From Streptomyces sp. NBC_00425 (GTDB taxonomy: Bacteria; Actinomycetota; Actinomycetes; Streptomycetales; Streptomycetaceae): a DNA stretch of 64,000 bases. The stretch spans positions 9,734,001 through 9,798,000 of the forward strand of contig NZ_CP107928.1 in the NCBI RefSeq assembly GCF_036030735.1. Reading direction: 5' to 3'. This document shows positions 44,582 to 52,098 of this stretch, piece after piece. The notes beneath the pieces were generated by a model. The model did not search any database and was not told the DNA's origin. It was given only the letters and a program-made list of their open reading frames with translations. Numbering within the stretch: position 1 is the first letter of the stretch; each line of letters opens with the position of its first letter. The position numbers and the translations under genes are program-made.

Positions 44582-44658
44582 CGACGGATGGGGGTTCAAG
44601 TCCCCTCGGCGCCTCTCTCGTGGCGCTGTAGTTCAAAGGCAGAACACGTCGATCTCAA
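44582..44658 (+). tRNA. Permuted tRNA-like gene 2 (3' half then 5' half; anticodon CUC)
   Basis: It has the same inverted order as its neighbour. 3' half: anticodon-stem strand CGACG (44582-44586), a short variable loop GAT, T stem GGGGG/CCCCT around TTCAAGT (44595-44601), acceptor strand CGGCGCC (44607-44613), U73, no encoded CCA. A 7-base linker follows, then the 5' half: GGCGCTG (44622-44628), U8, A9, D stem GTTC/GAAC with loop AAAGGCA, A26, CGTCG (44647-44651), A32, U33, CUC, A37. Both key stems pair fully: 5 of 5 in the anticodon stem and 7 of 7 (one G-U) in the acceptor. CUC is a Glu anticodon, yet U73 is more usual in tRNA-Gly or -Cys. The variable loop is short. This is the stronger of the two. 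Confidence 0.55.
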
Positions 44659-44710
44659 CATGACCCGCGGTTCTTAAACGCCGTCGGTGTGCGCAAATGG
44701 GTGGCAAGCT

Positions 44711-44743
44711 GGAGCCCGGGAGCTGGACATGCTTCCGGGCTCC
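44711..44743 (+). terminator. Hairpin terminator closing the tRNA-like region
   Basis: 9-bp stem GGAGCCCGG / CCGGGCTCC (44711-44719, 44735-44743) lies about 50 bases past the second tRNA-like sequence. It is consistent with the end of a non-coding transcript. Confidence 0.65.
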
Positions 44744-44866
44744 GTCACGTTCCGGCCCGCGGCTTGTGCTGTGCGACGCGAGGGAGTCGTCCTCTTCGCG
44801 GAGCCACCGGTCGGGCGACGGCGGCTGAGGGCCGGGGCCGGTGGAGAGTGCGCGGCAGCACCCGGG

Positions 44867-45805
44867 TCAGCCTCCGAGCCGGTGCGCAAGATGGAGCAGA
44901 TCTTCCAGGTGCAGCACCCGTCCGTCGAATCCGGGGAGGGGAACGTGCAGCGGCCGGGTCCAGCGGTCGGGGACGGCGTCCAGCCCGTAGTACGCCCCCG
45001 CGAGGCCTCCGGTCACCGCGGCGACGGTGTCCGTGTCACCGCCGAGGTCGATCGCCGCGCGCATCGCGTCCTCGAAGCCGGAGGTGGTCCGCAGGGCCCA
45101 GACGGCGGAGCCCAGGCAGGGCCAGACGGCGCCGTTGAACTCGGTCGCCTGGTCGGGGTGCCAGTCGGCCGCGAGGACGGTGGCGTAGCGATCACGGTGG
45201 TCGGGGTGGACGTGAGCCAGGATGTCCGGAAGCGCCGCGAGGGGGTCGCTGCCCTCGAACGCGACGCGAATGAGCTCGTGGAAGATCGCGGTGCCTTCCC
45301 AGGCCGCGCGGTCGCCGTGGGTGAGGGCGGCGATGCGCCGGGCCGCGTCCATGGTGGCTTCCCGGCCGGCGGCTGCGAAGTGGACCGCGGAGGTCGACGC
45401 CCGCATCAGGGAGCCGTTTCCGGCTGCTCTCCGGTTGACCTGGGAATGGATCGCGGCGGCGAGATCCCAGGGCATGCCGTTGGTCAGGACGTCTTCGGTC
45501 TGCAGGCCGATGTCCTTGGGCTCTGATGCCGCCCACCGCTGGAAGCGGGCGAAGACGTCCGGCAGATCCAGACCGCCCCGCTCGAGCAGGGACTCCGCGA
45601 CCAGGACGGCCATCTGCGTGTCGTCGGTCGCCTCGCCGGGATCCCAGCCGCCGCCTCCGCACATCTCGCCACCCGAGCCGGGGGAGGGGAACCGCGCGGA
45701 GAAGGCTCCCCGGGGGCCGAACTCGAAGGGGCCGCCCAGGGCGTCACCCACCGCTGAGCCGACGATCACGCCGGCGGCCCGCTGCATCCGCTGCATCCGC
45801 TGCAT
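44867..45805 (-). CDS. ADP-ribosylglycohydrolase (DraG family)
   Basis: This 312-aa protein has all family motifs: GSAVGDALGGPFEF, the metal-binding TDDTQMA, NGSLMR, and GGDTDTVAAVTGGLAGAYYG near the C-terminus. It removes ADP-ribose from proteins or small targets with two Mg ions. The N-terminus MQRMQRMQR comes from three 9-bp repeats, so the exact start among three ATGs is uncertain. It stands alone, with a 27-bp repeat pair just upstream. Confidence 0.95.
   Translation of the reverse strand: MQRMQRMQRAAGVIVGSAVGDALGGPFEFGPRGAFSARFPSPGSGGEMCGGGGWDPGEATDDTQMAVLVAESLLERGGLDLPDVFARFQRWAASEPKDIGLQTEDVLTNGMPWDLAAAIHSQVNRRAAGNGSLMRASTSAVHFAAAGREATMDAARRIAALTHGDRAAWEGTAIFHELIRVAFEGSDPLAALPDILAHVHPDHRDRYATVLAADWHPDQATEFNGAVWPCLGSAVWALRTTSGFEDAMRAAIDLGGDTDTVAAVTGGLAGAYYGLDAVPDRWTRPLHVPLPGFDGRVLHLEDLLHLAHRLGG
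45779..45805 (-). repeat. Three tandem 9-bp repeats at the start of the DraG-type gene
   Basis: ATGCAGCGG occurs three times in a row, giving three in-frame start codons and an MQR triplet. Gain or loss of units would shift the start distance without changing the frame. Confidence 0.8.
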
Positions 45806-45820
45806 CCGCGCAGGTTATCT

Positions 45821-45876
45821 GCGCCGCGCAGACGGCCGCGGCCCTATAGGCGCCGCGCAGACGGCCGCGGCCCTAT
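45821..45876. repeat. 27-bp direct repeat upstream of the DraG-type gene
   Basis: Two identical copies (45821-45847 and 45850-45876; core GCGCCGCGCAGACGGCCGCG followed by GCCCTAT) are separated by 2 bases in the gap between the glycohydrolase and the desaturase gene. Each copy contains the partial palindrome CGCGGC/GCCGCG. It is likely a duplicated regulatory site or a recent duplication in the promoter area. Confidence 0.8.
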
Positions 45877-45933
45877 GGTCCCGCGCCGTCGCGTCCGGCC
45901 GGACGATCTGAACGACCGACCGCATACCGGCAA

Positions 45934-47061
45934 TCAGGCGGCGACGAGCTCCTGCTCCCGCTCACGGTCCGGCGTCTTGACTGCGGGCTTCTTCTTGTTC
46001 GGCAGCGAGAGCCGGAAGACCTTGTGCCACGCGGAGAACACCTGCTTGGGCAGCGGCCCGGTGACGTACTCCAGCTCGTACTTCTCGAACAGCGCGCGCA
46101 CCTTCACCGCGACCTCGGCGTACCGGTTGCTCGGCAGGTCCGGGAACAGGTGGTGCTCGATCTGGTGCGAGAGGTTGCCGGTCATGAAGTGCATGGCCTT
46201 GCTGCCGCTGATGTTCGCCGAGCCCATCATCTGGCGCAGGTACCACTGGCCGCGCGTCTCGCCCCTGATCGACCGGCGCTCGAAGACCTGCACGCCCTCG
46301 GGGAAGTGCCCGCACATGATCACCGAGTGGGTCCAGACGTTGCGGACCAGGTTCGCGGTGAACGTGGCGGCGAGCGTGGGCAGGAACGACGGCCCCGACA
46401 GCAGCGGGTGGATCACGTAGTCCTTGAGGACCTGCCCCCGGATCTTGCGGCCCACGGCCCGGGCCCGCGCCCGGAACTCCGGGTTCCCCCGGCGGCGCTT
46501 GTGCAGGTTCTTGCCGAGCTCCAGGTCGTACGCGGCGATGCCGTACTCGAAGAAGCAGGCGTTGAGGAAGTTCCACAGCGGCTGGCCGAGGTGGAAGGGG
46601 TGCCACTTCTGGTCCTCGTCGACGCGCATGATGCCGTAGCCGAGGTCGTTGTCCTTGCCGATCACGTTGGTGTACGTGTGGTGCAGCTCGTTGTGCGAGT
46701 GCTTCCACTGCTCGGACGGCGAGACGTGATCCCACTCCCAGGTGGTGGAGTGGATCTTCGGGTCCCGCATCCAGTCCCACTGGCCGTGCAGGATGTTGTG
46801 GCCGATCTCCATGTTGTCCATGATCTTCGCCACGGACAGCCCGGCGGTGCCGATCAGCCACGCCGGCGGGAAGAGCGAGAACAGCAGCACGCCCCGGCTG
46901 ACCAGCTCGAGCTTGCGCTGCGCCGAGATGACCTTGCGGATGTAGGCGGCGTCCTTCTCGCCGCGGCCGGCGATCACCTCGTCGCGGATCGCGTCCAGCT
47001 CGCGGCCGAGCTCCTCGATCTGCTCCGCGCTCAGGTGGGCGGTGGGGTCGATGGCGGTCAA
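45934..47061 (-). CDS. Membrane fatty-acid (acyl-CoA type) desaturase
   Basis: This 375-aa di-iron desaturase has three histidine boxes: GHNILHG, HNELHHTYTN and HQIEHHLFPDLP, with hydrophobic membrane stretches between (for example VLLFSLFPPAWLIGTAG). TTG 47061 was chosen because GGAG lies just ahead, and the reductase stop is 7 bases upstream. It introduces a double bond into a fatty acyl chain using O2 and electrons from the coupled reductase, as in the DesA3/Rv3230c pair of mycobacteria. The C-terminus is Lys-rich. Confidence 0.94.
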   Translation of the reverse strand: MTAIDPTAHLSAEQIEELGRELDAIRDEVIAGRGEKDAAYIRKVISAQRKLELVSRGVLLFSLFPPAWLIGTAGLSVAKIMDNMEIGHNILHGQWDWMRDPKIHSTTWEWDHVSPSEQWKHSHNELHHTYTNVIGKDNDLGYGIMRVDEDQKWHPFHLGQPLWNFLNACFFEYGIAAYDLELGKNLHKRRRGNPEFRARARAVGRKIRGQVLKDYVIHPLLSGPSFLPTLAATFTANLVRNVWTHSVIMCGHFPEGVQVFERRSIRGETRGQWYLRQMMGSANISGSKAMHFMTGNLSHQIEHHLFPDLPSNRYAEVAVKVRALFEKYELEYVTGPLPKQVFSAWHKVFRLSLPNKKKPAVKTPDREREQELVAA

Positions 47062-47068
47062 GGTGCTC

Positions 47069-48124
47069 CTACCGTTCGATGTCGCAGGGGCCCGCAGCGG
47101 CGGACACACAGGTCTGGATGAGGACGCCGGGCTCGGCCTCGGTGATCTCGCCGGTGCGCAGGTCGCGGACGGCGCCCGCCTTGAGCGGCGTGATGCAGCC
47201 GAAGCAGATGCCCATGCGGCACCCGGAGGGCATGAGCACGCCGGCCTCCTCGCCGACGTCCAGCAACGGCGTGGCGCCGTCCGCGTCGACCGTCTTGCCG
47301 GAGGCGCTGAACGTGACCTCGCCGCCGTCGCCGGCGACGACGATGCTCGGGCGGAAGCGCTCGGTGTGCAGGCGCTTCTCGACGCCGTGCTCGCTCCAGT
47401 GCTGTTCGGCGGCGTCGAGCAGGCCCGCGGGCCCGCAGGCCCAGGTCTCGCGCTCGGCCCAGTCGGGCACGAGTTCGTCGAGACGGGCGATGTCGAGCAC
47501 GCCGTCCGTGTCGGTGTGCACCTCGGTGAGACGCAGCTTCCCCTCCGCGGCCAGGCCGTGCAGCTCGTCGCGGAAGATCACGTCGTGCGGCCGTGGCGCG
47601 CAGTGGACCATGACGACGTCGTCGAACCCGGTGTCGCGCAGCATGCCCATCACCGGCGTGATGCCGCTGCCGGCCGTCAGATAGAGCACCTTGGCCGGCT
47701 TGGCCTGCGGCAGCACGAAGTCACCGGTCGCCTGGTCGAGCTGGATCAGCGTGCCCGGTCTCGCCCTGCGGACCAGATGGTTGCTGACCTTGCCGTCCGG
47801 GATCGCCTTCACGGTGATCGTGACGCGGCCGTCCTCACGGCTTGTCGGCGAGGTGATGGAGTAGGCACGCCACAGGCGCACCCCGTCGACGTCGACCCCG
47901 ATCCGCACGTACTGACCGGCCGTGTGGCCGCGCCAGCCCCGTCCCGGCCTGATCACGACAGTCGCGGCGTCACCCGTCTCGGGGTGCACCGCCTCGATGC
48001 GCCCACGCAGGTCAGCGCCCGCACGCAGCGGGCTGACCAGGTCGAGGTAGTCCGACGGCAGCAGCGGCGTCGTGACCATCTCCAGCAGTTTCCACGCCCT
48101 GCTGCGGAGCGCTGCACTCGTCAT
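47069..48124 (-). CDS. Ferredoxin reductase with C-terminal 2Fe-2S domain, electron donor to the desaturase
   Basis: This 351-aa protein has FAD-binding WRAYSITSPTS and NAD-binding ITPVMGMLRD segments followed by CGPAG, as in the ferredoxin-NADP reductase family. The C-terminal plant-type ferredoxin domain has CRMGICFGC and the last Cys at QTCVS. It transfers electrons from NAD(P)H to the desaturase in the same operon. It is the first gene of the operon, divergent from the PucR-like regulator with paired repeats in between. Confidence 0.94.
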   Translation of the reverse strand: MTSAALRSRAWKLLEMVTTPLLPSDYLDLVSPLRAGADLRGRIEAVHPETGDAATVVIRPGRGWRGHTAGQYVRIGVDVDGVRLWRAYSITSPTSREDGRVTITVKAIPDGKVSNHLVRRARPGTLIQLDQATGDFVLPQAKPAKVLYLTAGSGITPVMGMLRDTGFDDVVMVHCAPRPHDVIFRDELHGLAAEGKLRLTEVHTDTDGVLDIARLDELVPDWAERETWACGPAGLLDAAEQHWSEHGVEKRLHTERFRPSIVVAGDGGEVTFSASGKTVDADGATPLLDVGEEAGVLMPSGCRMGICFGCITPLKAGAVRDLRTGEITEAEPGVLIQTCVSAAAGPCDIER

Positions 48125-48142
48125 GACTCCAGCTTGCTGCGC

Positions 48143-48176
48143 CGCAGGGCGTAAAGTCCTGACCGCAGGACGTAAA
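48143..48176. promoter_or_regulatory. Two direct repeats and a dyad between desaturase operon and regulator
   Basis: CGCAGGGCGTAAA (48143-48155) and CGCAGGACGTAAA (48164-48176) are spaced 21 bases, two helical turns. Overlapping them is the dyad TCCTG/CAGGA (48157-48170). Located in the 86-base divergent gap, they are a good candidate binding site for the PucR-type regulator. Confidence 0.65.
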
Positions 48177-48210
48177 TCTGCTCGACAGAGTTGTTCGCAG
48201 GGAACAAAGC

Positions 48211-49350
48211 ATGAGTCATGTGATCCGCAGAGCCAGCGAGCTGGCCCTGGACGAGACGACGGTCACCGCACTGCGGGCCGCACTGAGGACCACCGCCGAC
48301 GAGGTCGTCCAGGCGATCATCGACGAGGTCCCGCCCTACGCCAACGCCCTGTCGGGACACATGGGCGCCACCATCCGCCGGGCCGTGCGCACCGCCCTCG
48401 GGCACTACCTGGACCTCGCGAGCGGGAACGCCACAGGCGGCGACGCCGGTGACGCGGCCTACGAGCTGGGCCGCGGCGAGGTACGCGACGGCCGCTCGAT
48501 GGACGCCCTGCTCAGCGCCTACCGCGTCGGCGCACGCGTGGCCTGGCGAGGCCTGGCGGCGGGCGCCGTACCCGCAGGGCTGCCCGCCGCCGAGGTCGCC
48601 AAGTTCGCCGAGCTGACCTTCGCCTACATCGACGAGCTCTCCGCCGCGAGCGCCGCGGGCCACGCCGACGAACTGGCCGCCCGGGGCAGGGCCCACGAGC
48701 GCCACCTGGAACACCTGGCCCGCGACCTCCTCGCCGGCGCGAGCCCGGACATGCTGCTGGCCTCCGCCCAACGCGCCGGATGGCAGCCTCCGGTCTCGCT
48801 GACCGCGGTCCTGCTGCCCGCCGCCCAGGCCCGGCCCGCCTACCGCACGCTCGACCCGAGCACCCTCGTCCTCGACGACTCCCCGGACGCCACCGGCGTG
48901 CTCCTCGTCCCCGACGCCGACCGGTCACATCTCCTGCGGCAGCTGACCGACCGCGCGGCCGTGGTCGGCCCGGCCCGCCCGTGGATTCGCGCGTCGGCCT
49001 CGTACGCACGGGCCGCACGCGCGCGCTCCCTCTCCTGCGACATCCGCGACACCGAGGACCACCTGCCCGAGCTGGTGCTGAGCGCCGACGCGGACGCCTT
49101 CGCAGACCTGCGCGCCCGAGCCCTCGCACCGTTGCAGGCCCTGCCCGTCGCGACCGCACGGCGGCTGGAGGAGACGCTGCGGGCGTGGCTGCTGCACCAG
49201 GGCAGACGGGACGAGGCGGCGGCGGCGCTGTTCGTCCATCCCCAGACCGTCCGGTACCGCATGTCCCAGCTGCGGGAGCTGTTTCCCGACCTCGCATCGC
49301 CCCACCGGGTCCTTGAACTGACACTGGCGGTCGGCCTGCGGACCGGCTGA
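48211..49350 (+). CDS. PucR/CdaR-type transcriptional regulator
   Basis: This 379-aa protein has an N-terminal helical sensor-like domain, a GGDEF-like middle region typical of the family, and a C-terminal PucR helix-turn-helix (HQGRRDEAAAALFVHPQTVRYRMSQL region). It is divergent from the reductase/desaturase operon and most likely controls membrane lipid desaturation, as related regulators do in actinomycetes. The ligand is unknown (a fatty acyl derivative is plausible). Confidence 0.92.
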   Translation: MSHVIRRASELALDETTVTALRAALRTTADEVVQAIIDEVPPYANALSGHMGATIRRAVRTALGHYLDLASGNATGGDAGDAAYELGRGEVRDGRSMDALLSAYRVGARVAWRGLAAGAVPAGLPAAEVAKFAELTFAYIDELSAASAAGHADELAARGRAHERHLEHLARDLLAGASPDMLLASAQRAGWQPPVSLTAVLLPAAQARPAYRTLDPSTLVLDDSPDATGVLLVPDADRSHLLRQLTDRAAVVGPARPWIRASASYARAARARSLSCDIRDTEDHLPELVLSADADAFADLRARALAPLQALPVATARRLEETLRAWLLHQGRRDEAAAALFVHPQTVRYRMSQLRELFPDLASPHRVLELTLAVGLRTG

Positions 49351-49364
49351 CGCACACCCCGACC

Positions 49365-49412
49365 GCCCACCACCGCATCCGCGACCGCGCCCACCACCGC
49401 ATCCGCGACCGC
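49365..49412 (+). repeat. 24-bp tandem repeat, two copies
   Basis: GCCCACCACCGCATCCGCGA plus CCGC is repeated exactly twice (49365-49388 and 49389-49412) 15 bases after the PucR-like stop. It could be a degraded terminator region or a simple duplication; the rest of the gap to 49639 has no gene. Confidence 0.75.
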
Positions 49413-49639
49413 GTCCGCGAGCGGTCCAGGAACCGGGCGGTGAGAACGGCCTTCGTGCCGGCGCGGAGGCGGACGCCGCCCTGCACGAACCCACCCACGG
49501 CCGTGCGGCGCGCTGCAGCCGGCTGACCGACGACGCGGCCAGGCCCGATCACCAGGGGCGGACGGCCGACCGGACCGGCGGGCACACCGCGCGAGGGATG
49601 ATGAGCACGCAATGACGGAACACGAGGCCAGGAGCTTGC

Positions 49640-49978
49640 ATGGCGAAGCGGGTCCACCGACCCCGTGAGGACGCGGAGTTCGATTTCATCCTCCGGACGA
49701 GCGCAGTCCCGGTCCTCGCCTACTTCACCGGGACATGGCCCAAGGCCATCGAGCCCTGCCGGGAGATGGACCTCGTCGTCAGTGCCGTCGCCGACGACTG
49801 CACGGGCCGCCTGACGGCCGTCCGCACCGACATCACGCGCTGTCCGGCCGCAACCGAGCGGTACGGGATCACCGGAGCCCCCTCCTACGTCCTGCTGAAG
49901 GAGGGGGCGGCGGTGGCGCACGGCACAGGGCCCACGACCGTCGCCGAGCTGCGGAAGCTCCTGGAGGGCCACCTCTGA
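49640..49978 (+). CDS. Thioredoxin-fold protein without the CxxC active site
   Basis: This 112-aa protein follows the thioredoxin pattern: VPVLAYFTGTW, then RLTAVRTDITRCPAATERYGITGAPSYVLLKEG with the cis-Pro motif GAPS. The active-site WCGPC reads TWPKAIEPC, so the first Cys is lost and the spacing altered. The start is ATG 49640, with GGAG about 10 bases upstream. It is unlikely to be a normal disulfide reductase; a binding role or a one-Cys chemistry is possible. Confidence 0.78.
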   Translation: MAKRVHRPREDAEFDFILRTSAVPVLAYFTGTWPKAIEPCREMDLVVSAVADDCTGRLTAVRTDITRCPAATERYGITGAPSYVLLKEGAAVAHGTGPTTVAELRKLLEGHL

Positions 49979-50409
49979 GCGGCCGCTGCGGCACACGGCC
50001 ACGACGCCGGCCCGGCATCCGCCGGCAGCAGCACGAGCCCCGCGGCCCGAACGCCAGGGAAGCCGTCCTGCCTGCCCTGCGCGTCTGCACGGTCTCCCAC
50101 CGCACCCGCCACGACCGCATCGCCGAAGCGCTGCAGATCATCACTGCCGGACCGAGCGCCACACCACCGCGTAGCGATCTGGGGCCCGCAGTCCCCGGCT
50201 CGCCGTGTACGCGGGCGGTGCTGCTGCACTCCAGGCGGCGCTGGGGGACCTCCAGCTCCGCGACGCCGCCACATCGTGGTCGTGATCCCTTCCTTCAGGA
50301 GCGCTGCCACGTTCCCCGCCCGGGGTCGGCCCAACTCCTGCCTGTAGCAGCCGCGTTGGGGCGCCCTCATTGGCTGACGGGTGATGCTCCGGGCGCGATA
50401 CCGGCCTTC
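49979..50409. other. Intergenic region, no supported gene
   Basis: 431 bases between the thioredoxin-like gene and the GNAT. Open frames exist but are inconsistent with codon pattern and lack starts. No repeat or recognisable RNA was found. Confidence 0.3.
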
Positions 50410-50952
50410 ATGACCGCAGCGAACCAGCCGGCCACAGTCCACTTGAGGGCGTTCACCGAGGCCGACCTCGGCTTCCTCGACCGCCTCTGCACGGACCCCG
50501 ATGCGCTCGGCGAGTTCGAGTGGCCCGGATTCGGTGATCCGAGGGCACGCCGCAAGCGGTGGGAGATCGACGGGCGCATCTCCGCCGAGTCTGCGGCGGT
50601 TGCGATCGTGCTGGCCGACGACACGGTTGTCGGCATCGCCGGCTGGAGGCCCCGCGGCTTCCCGTCGGGTGTCACCTACGAGATCGGCGTGGGGGTGCTG
50701 CCCGAGCATCGTGGACAGGGGGTGGGCACGGCGGCGCAGAAGCTGCTCGTGGATTACCTGTTCGGCCGCACGACTGCGAACAGAATCGAAGCCCTCACCA
50801 ACGGCGGCAACCTCGGAGAGCAGAAAGCCCTCGAACGCCTGGGGTTTTGCCGGGAAGGGGTCATGCGCGGCAGGTCCTTTCAACACGGCGCGTATGTCGA
50901 TGTGCTCGTCTACGGTCTGCTCCGCACCGAGCATCGTCCCGGAACGCCATGA
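50410..50952 (+). CDS. GNAT-family N-acetyltransferase (RimJ/RimL-like)
   Basis: This 180-aa protein starts at ATG 50410. The acetyl-CoA pyrophosphate loop is LPEHRGQGVGTAAQKL, and ANRIEALTNGGNLGEQKALERLGF is the usual RimJ-type C-terminal half. It is monocistronic by spacing. It acetylates an amino group of a protein or small molecule; the target is unknown. Confidence 0.9.
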   Translation: MTAANQPATVHLRAFTEADLGFLDRLCTDPDALGEFEWPGFGDPRARRKRWEIDGRISAESAAVAIVLADDTVVGIAGWRPRGFPSGVTYEIGVGVLPEHRGQGVGTAAQKLLVDYLFGRTTANRIEALTNGGNLGEQKALERLGFCREGVMRGRSFQHGAYVDVLVYGLLRTEHRPGTP

Positions 50953-51073
50953 GCGCCCCCCAACCTGTTTCAAAAGCAGGCGGGAAAAGGCTCACCGTCT
51001 GCCGTGGTTGCCACGTCGGCCGAGCAGTGCTCAAGACCTGTAGAAACCGGCGGCACCGATCGAAGGGTGAAGC

Positions 51074-51829
51074 GTGACGTCTCAGCCTGCCCCGAACCTG
51101 GAGAGTCTCTACCCCGAACTCGGCCAGGACGGAACGCTCCAGATCGCTCTGCAAGGGGCCGTCCAACAGGCCGGACATCGGATTGACGTACTCCCCGAAC
51201 GAGCCCCGGGGTGGAGGCGAACAGGAGCCCGTGCGGAGGGTCGCGCGCGGACGACGGACGTTCACCTGGGTGTCCAGGAACGCTGCTTCGTCATGAGTTT
51301 CCGGGAACGCGGCGTCACGATGGCCAAGGGCGACACAACACGCTTGGACGAGGCTGCCACGGCCATCGGAGTCTGGCAGGCCGGCGCTGACCTGAAAGAT
51401 CTGCGATCCGCATGCCCGTTCGTCCACTACGGGCCTTTGGCCGAAGCCCACGAGCGCGGCACCGCCGTCGAGACCATGTGGACGATCTACCGGCAGACCA
51501 CGGCGACTCACGTCGACCACGACCTTATCGAGGCTGCATACGCTGAGCCGCGGTTGCGAGCACTCTTCCCCTTTCACAGCCACAGGTCGCTGAACTTCAG
51601 CCGCTGCACCGGATTCCCCTACACCCACGATGTTCCGGTGATTACCTCCGTGGACGGGAAATACCGCGTCACCTGGTGGAAGACTCGCTCGCCGCACGGC
51701 CCGGCGGACATCGGAGAGACTGAGAACCCTCATGACGCGGTCGCTCTGGTCCTCGTCCACCTTCCCGCCGGCTGCGGGCCGGCGGTCGCCGGCACTGCCG
51801 ACGATCTCGACACATCAGATTCCGCATAA
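51074..51829 (+). CDS. DUF6193-like protein
   Basis: This 251-aa soluble protein starts with GTG 51074. The features I recall from DUF6193 proteins are visible: the start SLYPELGQDGTLQIALQ, the core LDEAATAIGVWQAGADLKDL, ACPFVHY, and the C-terminal LFPFHSHRSLNFSRCTGFPYTHD. The family is often labelled natural-product biosynthesis, but without a known reaction. Its 3' end runs up to a transposase remnant. Confidence 0.78.
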   Translation: MTSQPAPNLESLYPELGQDGTLQIALQGAVQQAGHRIDVLPERAPGWRRTGARAEGRARTTDVHLGVQERCFVMSFRERGVTMAKGDTTRLDEAATAIGVWQAGADLKDLRSACPFVHYGPLAEAHERGTAVETMWTIYRQTTATHVDHDLIEAAYAEPRLRALFPFHSHRSLNFSRCTGFPYTHDVPVITSVDGKYRVTWWKTRSPHGPADIGETENPHDAVALVLVHLPAGCGPAVAGTADDLDTSDSA

Positions 51830-51835
51830 AGGGCG

Positions 51836-52010
51836 GGGAGTCCTGGACAGGGCTCGCCACGTGCAGCCGGTGTCGACGACGTAGTGGATCGCGTCGACGA
51901 TCTCGCGGCGGGGGTGCTTTTCGGGCCGTCCCCCGGTGGGGGTCTCGCAGGCCGGGACGGGAAGCAGGGGGCTCGATGAGCGCGCATTCGTCGTCGAAGG
52001 CGCCGGAACG
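51836..52010 (-). pseudogene. IS5-type transposase remnant (N-terminal part)
   Basis: On the minus strand the frame reads LLPVPACETPTGG, then RPEKHPRREIVDAIHYVVDT and WRALS, the same conserved region as the intact transposase at 37695-38558. Upstream the frame is shifted and downstream the sequence stops matching, so this is a decayed fragment. Confidence 0.8.
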
Positions 52011-52098
52011 GATGGCACGAGGCCGTGACGGCGCGTCCTGGTCGACCGGTGGGGGGAGACCGAATCGGTCTCCCCCACCGGCTTCTCGGGCTGACGGT

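Noticed and set aside
44475..44613. Conventional class-II tRNA (Leu-like, CAG) from the 5' part at 44475 and T arm at 44595
   Set aside because: The acceptor strands GCGGGGG and CGGCGCC do not pair properly and the anticodon stem has mismatches.
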